A DNA stretch of 64,000 nucleotides from DATGMB01 sp035293845 (GTDB lineage Bacteria > Acidobacteriota > Terriglobia > Bryobacterales > Bryobacteraceae): assembly GCA_035293845.1 (NCBI GenBank), contig DATGMB010000177.1:1-64000 (forward strand), in the 5' to 3' direction. Of the stretch, positions 19,300 to 26,466 are shown one piece after another. The notes below the pieces were generated by a model. It worked only from the letters and a program-made list of their open reading frames with translations, had not been told where the DNA came from and did not search any database. A program made the translations under genes and the position numbers. The stretch's first letter is position 1. Each line of letters opens with the position of its first letter.

Positions 19300-19641
19300 A
19301 TGGAAACACCGGCCGATCTTCTTCCCGGCACCCTAGACCTGCTGATTCTCAAAGCCGTCTCCCTCGGTCCGCAGCACGGCTACGGCGTTCTGCTGCGCAT
19401 CGAGCAGATTTCGAGCGGCGGATTCCACATCGATCAGGGCGCGCTCTACCCGGCGCTCTACCGCCTGGAACGCCAGGGGCTGCTCGATACCAAATGGGGC
19501 ACATCGGATAACAACCGGCGCGCCAAGTTCTACAGCCTGACCGCCGCCGGCCGCAAACGTCTGCGCGCGGAAACCGAAGGCTGGCAGCGTGTGGTGGCTG
19601 CCATGACGGCGGCGCTCGCCGCACAACCCGGGGAGGTCTAA
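19300..19641 (+). CDS. PadR family transcriptional regulator, acidobacterial (TIGR03433-like) type
   Basis: The 113-residue winged-helix regulator contains LLPGTLDLLILKAVSLGPQHGYGVLLRIEQISSGGFHIDQGALYPALYRLERQGLLDTKWGTSDNNRRAKFYSLTAAGRKRLRAETEGW, the full PadR signature with a short C-terminal dimerisation helix. In Acidobacteria this subtype is typically found directly upstream of ADOP permeases, as here with a one-base gap. It probably represses its own operon through the repeated half-sites that overlap its promoter. AAGGAG precedes the ATG. Confidence 0.92.
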   Translation: METPADLLPGTLDLLILKAVSLGPQHGYGVLLRIEQISSGGFHIDQGALYPALYRLERQGLLDTKWGTSDNNRRAKFYSLTAAGRKRLRAETEGWQRVVAAMTAALAAQPGEV

Positions 19642-19642
19642 T

Positions 19643-22276
19643 ATGCACGCCGTGTTCCGGGCCCTCTTGCGCCGGCGTCAATGGGAGCGCGACCTCGAAG
19701 ACGAGCTGCGTTCGCACCTGGAGCTGCGCGCCGGCGACCTCGTCCGCCGCGGCCTCTCGCGCGCGGACGCCATGCGGCAGGCGCGCATCGAATTTGGCGC
19801 GGCCGAGGCGTACCGCGAAGATTGCCGGCAGGCGCACGGTCTGCGGTGGATCGAAGAGCTGCGGCGGGATGTCCGCTACGTGCTCCGTACCCTGCGCCGC
19901 AGCCCGGGATTTACGGCCGCGGCAGTGCTTTCGCTGGCGCTCGGGATCGGTGCGAATTCGACGGTGTTCAGCCTGGTGAACGCGCTCGTGCTGAAGCCGC
20001 TGCCGGTCGCGCGGCCGGCGGAAGTCTACTCGCTCGAATCCGGCGGCAATTCGGTCAGCTTTTCGCTGCCCGCTTACCGCGATTTCCGCGACCGCAACCG
20101 CACGCTGAGCGCGCTCGCGGCGTTCCGCATCGTGGTGATGTCGCTCGAGCGGGGTGGCGGCGGCGCTGAGCGCCTGTGGGGATATCTGGCGACCGGAAAC
20201 TATTTCGAAATGCTCGGCGTGCGTCCAGCCCTGGGCCGCTTGTTTGGCCCTCAGGACGATTTGCACCCCGGCGCGTCGTCCTACGCCGTCCTCAGCTACG
20301 GCTGCTGGCAGACCCGCTTCGGCGGCGATCCGCAGATTGCCGGACGCCTCATCCGCGTCAACGGCTTCTCCTACACCGTCCTCGGCGTTGCGCCGCCAGA
20401 GTTCCATGGAACCGAGCTGTTCTATTGGCCCGAAATCTGGGTTCCAATGACCATGCAGCCGCAGATCGAAGGCTGGTCGTGGCTGGATGTCAGGAACACA
20501 CACAACGTCTGGGTCATCGGCCGCTTGCGGCCCGGCATGAGCCGCGAGGCCGCGGCTGCGGACCTTTCGTCGATCTCCCTCGCACTGGCCGGCGAACATC
20601 CGGAGACCGACTGGCCAGATAGGATCAAGCTGTCCCGTCCAGGAATGGTGGGAGACATGCTGCGCGGGCCGGCCGAGGCTTTCGCGGGCGGCGTGATGGC
20701 GTTGGCCGTGCTGGTGCTGCTGACCGTTTGCGCCAATCTCGCCAGCCTGCTCGCCGCGCGCGCGGCCGATCGTTCGCGGGAGATGGCGATCCGGCTCTCC
20801 ATTGGAGCGGGCCGCGGCCGAATCCTCCGGCAAATGCTGGCCGAATCCCTCTTGCTGTCGGCGCTGGGCGGGGCGGCCGGAATCGCGCTGGCCGCTGTGC
20901 TGGCGCGCACGCTGAGCCGGCTGCAGCCGATGGTCGACCTTCCGGCCCGGCTGGACATTCACCCCGATTGGCGCGTGTTCGCATGTTCCGCGGCGGCATC
21001 TCTGGCCGCCGGAATACTGGCGGGGCTTCCTCCCGCGCGGCTGGCGTGGCGGTCGGATCCGAACTCCATGCTGAAGGGCGTTCCGGCCGGTTCGCGCGGG
21101 CCGCGGAGGCTCCCGCTTCGGGATCTTCTGGTCGGAATCCAGGTAGCCGTGTGCTGCGCGCTGGTGGCCGGCTGCTTCGTTTCGGTCCGCGGCCTGACAC
21201 GCGCGTTCTCGACGCCCCTGGGCGTGCAACCTCGCGGCGTGGCGGTGGTGAAGTTCGACCTCGGTCTGGCCGGATACAAAAGAGCTGACGGCGCGGCGTT
21301 GCAGCGGCGCGCGGTGGAGGCCGTTGCGGCGATCCCCGGGGTTGCCGCGGCCGCTTTCGCCAATTCGATTCCATTGGCGGCGGACGAATCCAGCACGTCG
21401 CTCTTTCGTGAAGGGACCACCGATTTCCGGCCCGCCAACTCGATTCACTCCTACTATTACCGAGCCTCGCCCGGCTACTTTCGAGCGGCCGGCACGCGCC
21501 TGCTCTTCGGACGCGAATTCACCTGGCACGATGATGCCCAGGCGCCGCCGGTCGCCATCGTCAACCGCTACCTCGCGCGGCTGCTCACCGGGTCGGAAGA
21601 CGCAATCGGGCGGCACTTTCGCCAGGGCCGGGGTCCACTGATCGAAATCGTCGGCGTCGTGGAGAACGGCAAGTACAACACGATCACCGAAAATCAGGAT
21701 TCCGCGGTGTTCACACCGGCAATGCAATCCTACAATGGAACCACCGTGGTGCTGGCGCGCTCTGCGCTCCCGGAACCGGTTTTGGCGCAGGAGATGAGGC
21801 GGGCGGTCGCGGGGCTCGATCCGCATCTGCCGCTCTACGGCGTGGGCAGCATGAGTGAAAGCGTCGGATCGGCCTTTTTCCCTTCTCGCGCGGCGGTGGC
21901 GGCGCTCAGCGCGTTCGGGATTCTGGCTCTGGTGCTCGCGATCACGGGCATCTACGGCGTCGCGGCGTACGCCGTGAGCCGGCGCGTGCGCGAGATCGGG
22001 ATCCGCGTCGCGGTCGGCGCGGCGCCGCGGCAGGTGCTGCGGTGCGTCATGCGGAGGATGGCCTGGATCGTGGCCGCCGGCTCGTGCGCCGGGCTCGCTT
22101 TGGCATGGTCGGCCAGCCGCGTGCTCGCGGCGGTGGTGTACCAAGCGTCTTCGCGCGATCCGCTGATTTTAGTCGCGGCGGCGCTGACCCTCGCGGCGGC
22201 CGCGGTCGCGGCGGCGATCGGCCCCGCGCGGCGCGCGCTGGCGATCAGCCCGGCGGCGGCGCTGCGGCAGGACTGA
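19643..22276 (+). CDS. ADOP-type orphan permease (MacB/FtsX-like, duplicated)
   Basis: The 877-residue protein has a cytoplasmic N-terminus (RALLRRRQWERDLEDELRSHLELRAGDLVRRGLSRADAMRQARIEFG), then two repeats of a MacB-type periplasmic domain plus FtsX permease helices. Typical stretches are SPGFTAAAVLSLALGIGANSTVFSLVNALVLKPLPV, ANLASLLAARAADRSREMAIRLSIGAGRGRILRQMLAESLLL and, in the second half, AAYAVSRRVREIGIRVAVGAAPRQVLRCVMRRM. ADOPs (TIGR03434) are expanded in Acidobacteria and lack a cognate ATPase gene nearby, as here. The function is not established; export or envelope work similar to MacB is an inference. It is co-transcribed with padR. Confidence 0.92.
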   Translation: MHAVFRALLRRRQWERDLEDELRSHLELRAGDLVRRGLSRADAMRQARIEFGAAEAYREDCRQAHGLRWIEELRRDVRYVLRTLRRSPGFTAAAVLSLALGIGANSTVFSLVNALVLKPLPVARPAEVYSLESGGNSVSFSLPAYRDFRDRNRTLSALAAFRIVVMSLERGGGGAERLWGYLATGNYFEMLGVRPALGRLFGPQDDLHPGASSYAVLSYGCWQTRFGGDPQIAGRLIRVNGFSYTVLGVAPPEFHGTELFYWPEIWVPMTMQPQIEGWSWLDVRNTHNVWVIGRLRPGMSREAAAADLSSISLALAGEHPETDWPDRIKLSRPGMVGDMLRGPAEAFAGGVMALAVLVLLTVCANLASLLAARAADRSREMAIRLSIGAGRGRILRQMLAESLLLSALGGAAGIALAAVLARTLSRLQPMVDLPARLDIHPDWRVFACSAAASLAAGILAGLPPARLAWRSDPNSMLKGVPAGSRGPRRLPLRDLLVGIQVAVCCALVAGCFVSVRGLTRAFSTPLGVQPRGVAVVKFDLGLAGYKRADGAALQRRAVEAVAAIPGVAAAAFANSIPLAADESSTSLFREGTTDFRPANSIHSYYYRASPGYFRAAGTRLLFGREFTWHDDAQAPPVAIVNRYLARLLTGSEDAIGRHFRQGRGPLIEIVGVVENGKYNTITENQDSAVFTPAMQSYNGTTVVLARSALPEPVLAQEMRRAVAGLDPHLPLYGVGSMSESVGSAFFPSRAAVAALSAFGILALVLAITGIYGVAAYAVSRRVREIGIRVAVGAAPRQVLRCVMRRMAWIVAAGSCAGLALAWSASRVLAAVVYQASSRDPLILVAAALTLAAAAVAAAIGPARRALAISPAAALRQD

Positions 22277-22284
22277 TCCCGTTC

Positions 22285-22293
22285 TGCTATAGT
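22285..22293 (+). promoter_or_regulatory. extended -10 box of the DUF4159 gene (leaderless)
   Basis: TGC-TATAGT ends 6 nt before the ATG at 22300, which places the transcription start on the A of the start codon. It starts 9 nt after the end of the ADOP gene, so this gene can be expressed apart from padR-ADOP. Confidence 0.55.
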
Positions 22294-22299
22294 GCCCGC

Positions 22300-23127
22300 A
22301 TGCGGCTTCGGCTCGGCTGCGCTCTGCTCGCGCTCGGGACGCTCGCCGCGTTTCAGTCGCCCTTCCGCGAATACCCCGGCGTCGAATACCGCGTCGGCGA
22401 TATCCCGCTGCCGCCGGACTGGCAGGCCCGCTCGGAGTGGGCCTTCGCGCGGCTCATGTATCCGCCGTCCAGTTACGGGCGCTACGCCCGCGGCTTCCGC
22501 TACGGCGGCGGCAACTGGAAACAGGGCTTCTCCATCTGGACCCAGGACTACCCGCGCGCCGATCGCCACTTCTCCCAGGCACTCCGGCGGCTGACGCGTA
22601 TCGACGTGCGCTCGGTCGAGCAACCGGTGAACCTCGACGATGGCGATGTGTACGATTGGCCCTGGCTCTACGCCGTGCAAACCGGCCACTGGAACCTGAC
22701 CGACGCCCAGGCCGCCAGCATGCGTGAATTCCTGCTGCGCGGCGGCTTCTTCATGTGCGACGACTTCTGGGGCGAAGACGAATGGGGCGTCTTCATGGAC
22801 AGCATGAAGCGCGTTTTTCCGGAACGCCCGGTCGTCGACCTGCCCAACGCCGATGCCATCTTCCACACCGTCTACGATCTCGACGACCGGTATCAGGTGG
22901 CCAGCGAAGGCAGCGTGCAGCGCGGCCGTAGCTACAAATGTGCGCCCTGCCCCGACCGCTGGCGCGGGATTTACGATGACCGCGGCCGGCTCATGGTGGC
23001 CATCACATTCCAGTCCGACGTGGGCGATTCCTGGGAATGGGCCGACGCGCCGTATTATCCGGAGAAATACGCGGCGTTGGGCATCCGGATCGGCGTGAAT
23101 TACGTCGTCTATGCCATGACGCACTAA
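22300..23127 (+). CDS. secreted DUF4159 domain protein
   Basis: The 275-residue protein has a signal peptide (about 1-18, ending AAF) and a DUF4159 body: WAFARLMYPP near the start, FSQALRRLTRIDV, DVYDWPWLYAVQTGHWNLTDAQAASMREFLLRGGFFMCDDFWGEDEW and YPEKYAALGIRIGVNYVVYAMTH at the end. The domain resembles a glutamine-amidotransferase-like flavodoxin fold used as a binding module; it is often linked to MoxR/BatA operons, but none is seen here. Catalytic function is unknown. Confidence 0.85.
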   Translation: MRLRLGCALLALGTLAAFQSPFREYPGVEYRVGDIPLPPDWQARSEWAFARLMYPPSSYGRYARGFRYGGGNWKQGFSIWTQDYPRADRHFSQALRRLTRIDVRSVEQPVNLDDGDVYDWPWLYAVQTGHWNLTDAQAASMREFLLRGGFFMCDDFWGEDEWGVFMDSMKRVFPERPVVDLPNADAIFHTVYDLDDRYQVASEGSVQRGRSYKCAPCPDRWRGIYDDRGRLMVAITFQSDVGDSWEWADAPYYPEKYAALGIRIGVNYVVYAMTH

Positions 23128-23144
23128 CCCGCCGCGGCGTTCGC

Positions 23145-24173
23145 TTACGCGATGTGCGCGCCGGTGGTTTCCACGTACAGAGCGTACAGGGACTGGCTGG
23201 CCGCCATGAACAGGCGGTTGCGCTTGGTTCCGCCGAAGCAGAGATTGGCGCAAATTTCCGGCAGCAGGATCATACCGATGCGCGCGCCGTCCGGCGCGAA
23301 GACATGCACGCCGTCATAGCCGGCTCCGGCCCATCCCGATCCGGCCCAGATGTTGCCTTCCGCGTCGGCGCGGATGCCGTCGGCCAGGCCGTGGCCCTTA
23401 CCCGGCAGAACCATGTCCACGAACTGCCGGCGGTTGCGCAGCGAGCGCCCTTCCACGACGTCGTACACCAGGATGTTGCCGGGCTTCCCCGTATCGCACA
23501 GATACAGCTTGCGGTAATCCGGGGAGAAACACAGGCCGTTGGGCTTCTCCGCCTCGTCCGTGACCATCTCCATCTTCCCGGACTTATCCACGCGGTACAC
23601 GGCCTCTTTGATCTGCAGCGTATCGCGATGCCCTTCGTAGGCGGCCATGATGCCGTAGCCGGGGTCGGTGAACCAGATGCCGCCATCCGGGTGAACCACA
23701 ATGTCATTGGGGGCATTCAGCGGCTTGCCCTGCCAGCGGTCCGCGATCACCGTCACCGCGCCACTATGCTCGTACCGCACGACGCGGCGCGTGTCATGCT
23801 CGCAGGAAAGCTGGCGGCCTTCGTAATCGAAGGTATTGCCGTTCGAGTAATTCGAAGGCGCGCGGAACGTGCTGACATGCCCGTCCTCTTCGATCCAGCG
23901 CAGTTGCCGGTTGTTGGGAATGTCGCTCCAGACGACGTACCGGCCCACGCCGTTCCACGCCGGCCCTTCCGCCCACCGCGCGCCGGTATAGAGGCGCTCG
24001 ATCGCCGCGTTGTTATCTTTGAGCTTCGCGAACCGCGGGTCGAGGACGACCACGTCGGGATCGGGGTAGCGGATGGGCGCGCGCCCCGACCAGTCCCGCC
24101 CGGTCTGGGCGGAGGCTGAGGCGAAAGCGGCAAGTTGAATCACGCTGCGGCGGGTGACCATCCGGGAAAGCAT
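23145..24173 (-). CDS. SMP-30/gluconolactonase/LRE family protein
   Basis: The 342-residue protein has a Tat/Sec-like N-terminus (VTRRSVIQLAAFASASAQ) followed by a six-bladed SMP-30 propeller. Key stretches are RLYTGARWAEGPAWNGVGRYVVWSDIPNNRQLRW (metal-binding Glu in AEGP), NGNTFDYEGRQLSCEHDTRRVVR, LNAPNDIVVHPDGGIWFTDPGYG with the Asn and Asp ligands, EKPNGLCFSPDYRKLYLCDTG and GLADGIRADAEGNIW. It probably hydrolyses a sugar lactone in the periplasm. The start is uncertain between 24173 and 24161; the open frame continues much further upstream but over the oxidoreductase gene. Confidence 0.85.
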   Translation of the reverse strand: MLSRMVTRRSVIQLAAFASASAQTGRDWSGRAPIRYPDPDVVVLDPRFAKLKDNNAAIERLYTGARWAEGPAWNGVGRYVVWSDIPNNRQLRWIEEDGHVSTFRAPSNYSNGNTFDYEGRQLSCEHDTRRVVRYEHSGAVTVIADRWQGKPLNAPNDIVVHPDGGIWFTDPGYGIMAAYEGHRDTLQIKEAVYRVDKSGKMEMVTDEAEKPNGLCFSPDYRKLYLCDTGKPGNILVYDVVEGRSLRNRRQFVDMVLPGKGHGLADGIRADAEGNIWAGSGWAGAGYDGVHVFAPDGARIGMILLPEICANLCFGGTKRNRLFMAASQSLYALYVETTGAHIA

Positions 24174-24199
24174 ATCAAAGGTTGCCGGCGCCGCGAACA

Positions 24200-25726
24200 C
24201 TACACCCGGTACGCGCTCCGCGCCGGCGGATCGAGATATGCGTTCGCTTTCTCCGAATTCGTCACCTTGCCCGCCGCCGTATCCCACTCGAAGCGCTCGC
24301 CCGGAAAGCGCTGCGCGAGACACCCGAGGAGGAACGCTTCCGTCACCGGCGCCTGCGCTTCGAAATTCGTGAGCGAAGGCGGCCCGCCTTGGATGGCGCC
24401 GATCCATTGGTCGATCGCAGGCTCCGGCGCCGGCCCGCCGCGCCGCTGAGGCTCCGGCGCGCGATATTTCGCCGATTCCGGATACACGCGCGGATGATCG
24501 CCGTTGAAGCCGGCCAGAATGATGCCCTTCTCGCCCACGTACATCACGCCTTCCTGGCCGTGCTCGAACAGCCGCTGATCCTGAGGCGCGAGCCCGGCCG
24601 GACGGCGCGGCTTGAGAAACCCGTCGTACCAGACCATGTGGACGCCCGCGTAATCGAGGTGCACGATCGAGGATTTCGGATACGTCTCGGTGAACGATTC
24701 GCTGGTGGATGCCTCCACCGCCACCGGCGGCGCGAGCCCGAGAATCTTGAAGACGCCGGCGAAGCTGTAGCAGCCCATATCGCCGAACGAGCCGCAGCCG
24801 AAATCGTACCAGCCGCGCCAGACGAACGGGAGGTAGGCGTGGTGGAACGGCCGCTCGGGCGCCGGCCCGAGCCACATGTCCCAATCGAGGCCGTCCGGCA
24901 CGGGCTGCGGCTCGCGCGGCCGCTCGACGCCCTGCGGCCAGTAGGGCCGCGTCGACCAGTTGTGCACCTCCCGCACCGTGCCGATGGCACCGTCGGCGAT
25001 CCACCCGGAAATCAGGTGAGTGGCCTCGCTCGACGGATTATTCACCGGCAGGCCCGTCGCGACCTTGGTTTCCCGCGCCACCTGCGCCATGCGGCGGGCG
25101 TCGGCGATGGAGTGCGCCATCGGCTTCTGGCACAGCACGTGTTTGCCCTTGCGCATGGCCGCGATGGAGATCGGCGCGTGCCAGTGGTCCGGCGTGGCGA
25201 CGTAGACGGCGTCCAGGTCTTTGTCGCGATCCAGAAGCTCGCGGTAATCGGCATACGCCGTGCAGCCGCGGTACGCGCTTTCTTTCCGCGAGGCGTAATA
25301 CGCCTCGACCACGCGCCGCGCCGGCTCGCGCCCACCCATCCCGAGGCTGCTCGAAAACTCGCGCGTGAGCTGCACGCGGCCGGGCGACGCAAGGTCTTCG
25401 GCCCATTTCTCATAACCGGGACCGAGGAGACGCCGCGCCTGCGTGAGCAGCGCGTTGTCGCTGTATTCCATGTAGTCCTTGCTACCGCGGTTGCAATCGC
25501 ACACTGCGACCACCTGGATCTCCGGCCGCGGCAGCAGCCCCATGGTAACGGCCTGCCCCTGCCGCCCGAGCCCGATCGTGGCCAGCGTGATCTTGTCGCT
25601 GGGCGGCACGAACGGCGCGCCCAGAACGTGGCGGGGAACGATGGTGAAGGCCGCCGCTCCGAGCAGCGCGCGGCGCGAAAGCGGGGGCAGGCCCTCGGCC
25701 TGCCCCGCTGGTGTAGCAGAACCCAT
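24200..25726 (-). CDS. Tat-exported Gfo/Idh/MocA family oxidoreductase
   Basis: The 508-residue protein has a twin-Arg signal (LSRRALLGAAAF near residues 16-27), the Rossmann motif LATIGLGRQGQAV, LDAVYVATPDHWHAPISIAAMRKGKHVLCQKPMAHS with the catalytic-site Lys of the EKP-type motif (here QKP), and GTVREVHNWSTRPYWPQG. It is longer than cytoplasmic family members, as usual for the exported Acidobacteria/Planctomycetes branch that acts on sugars. A TACAAT box ends 7 nt before the ATG and supports this start. A strong hairpin (25681-25708) lies within codons 7-15. It is followed by the SMP-30 gene 26 bases downstream, so both may serve one sugar pathway. Confidence 0.88.
   Translation of the reverse strand: MGSATPAGQAEGLPPLSRRALLGAAAFTIVPRHVLGAPFVPPSDKITLATIGLGRQGQAVTMGLLPRPEIQVVAVCDCNRGSKDYMEYSDNALLTQARRLLGPGYEKWAEDLASPGRVQLTREFSSSLGMGGREPARRVVEAYYASRKESAYRGCTAYADYRELLDRDKDLDAVYVATPDHWHAPISIAAMRKGKHVLCQKPMAHSIADARRMAQVARETKVATGLPVNNPSSEATHLISGWIADGAIGTVREVHNWSTRPYWPQGVERPREPQPVPDGLDWDMWLGPAPERPFHHAYLPFVWRGWYDFGCGSFGDMGCYSFAGVFKILGLAPPVAVEASTSESFTETYPKSSIVHLDYAGVHMVWYDGFLKPRRPAGLAPQDQRLFEHGQEGVMYVGEKGIILAGFNGDHPRVYPESAKYRAPEPQRRGGPAPEPAIDQWIGAIQGGPPSLTNFEAQAPVTEAFLLGCLAQRFPGERFEWDTAAGKVTNSEKANAYLDPPARSAYRV
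25681..25708. repeat. GC-rich hairpin inside the start of the Gfo/Idh gene
   Basis: Arms GGGGCAGGCC (25684-25693) and GGCCTGCCCC (25697-25706) pair perfectly around CTC; outer GCG/CGC bases extend the stem. It lies inside the signal-peptide codons of the oxidoreductase. Confidence 0.75.
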
Positions 25727-25733
25727 GCCGCTG

Positions 25734-25739
25734 ATTGTA
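25734..25739 (-). promoter_or_regulatory. -10 box of the Gfo/Idh gene (leaderless)
   Basis: TACAAT (5 of 6 consensus bases) on the minus strand ends 7 nt before the ATG at 25726; no Shine-Dalgarno sequence lies between them. Confidence 0.5.
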
Positions 25740-25752
25740 CGCCCGCGGCGGT

Positions 25753-26346
25753 TCAGAATGCGCAGGGATCGGCAGGCAGACAGACCCAGTCTTTGTGTAT
25801 ATGCCGCACGATCGCCGGGAAGCCGAAAATCGGCGTAAAGATATCGAACGAGGCCGACGGCGCCGCGCCGGGCGGCAGAGGTTGTGCGCTGATGTCGAAG
25901 CTGACCACCCCAATGTAGATGGAGGGCGAGGCCGCAATGGCTGCCGTCGTGGCGGTGGGCGCGGCCGCCGCGGTTAACGGGATGGGATACAGCAGGCAAG
26001 GATCCGAAGGCAATGCAGGACTCCCGGAGACCGGGAACGTGACGCTCTTCTTGGCCTTCTCCTGCCCGTTGACCCCATCCAAAATGCGCAAGGTGGCTGT
26101 CGCGGGCTTCTCCTTCGATAGAGAGTGGCCCACGTCGACCGCCTGGGACTGAAAGTTGAACTGGATGCTCTGGAAACAGAACAGGATCTGCTCCCCGGGA
26201 TTTGCCATCGCCGGCCCGATGACCTGGACCTGAGTCTGCGTAACCACCTGGGCGGCGGCCCGGTTCAGCATGCCGGGAATCGCGATGCCGGATGCAATCC
26301 AAGTCCAGCACATCAGGTTGCGGAAGAGGGAACGGATCTCGCGCAT
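25753..26346 (-). CDS. secreted hypothetical protein
   Basis: The 197-residue protein starts with a signal peptide (about 1-33, ending NRAAA-Q) and continues as a beta-rich, Ala/Pro-containing protein of lower GC than its neighbours. Short stretches such as GEQILFCFQSIQFNFQSQAVDVGHSLSKEKPATATLRILDGVNGQ suggest an immunoglobulin-like fold, but no family is recognised. AAAGGAGG lies a few bases before the ATG, one of the best ribosome sites here. It is divergent from the S9 peptidase and sits upstream of the oxidoreductase gene. Function unknown. Confidence 0.65.
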   Translation of the reverse strand: MREIRSLFRNLMCWTWIASGIAIPGMLNRAAAQVVTQTQVQVIGPAMANPGEQILFCFQSIQFNFQSQAVDVGHSLSKEKPATATLRILDGVNGQEKAKKSVTFPVSGSPALPSDPCLLYPIPLTAAAAPTATTAAIAASPSIYIGVVSFDISAQPLPPGAAPSASFDIFTPIFGFPAIVRHIHKDWVCLPADPCAF

Positions 26347-26466
26347 GGTAGCCTCCTTTCAAAACTAAAAGGGAAACCGAGTTTGCAGCACATTTACTGC
26401 GCCTCCGCGCCGTACGCAATCCGGTCAATGTCCGAGCGGCCGGCGCAGGGTGTAGACTAATTCTCC

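Noticed and set aside
19349..22144. 931-codon minus-strand open frame
   Set aside because: Antisense of padR-ADOP; no domain or signal peptide, while both plus-strand genes are clear.
24174..25004. N-terminal extension of the SMP-30 gene
   Set aside because: The extra codons are out-of-phase sequence of the Gfo/Idh gene; the Tat/Sec-like signal begins at 24173 or 24161.
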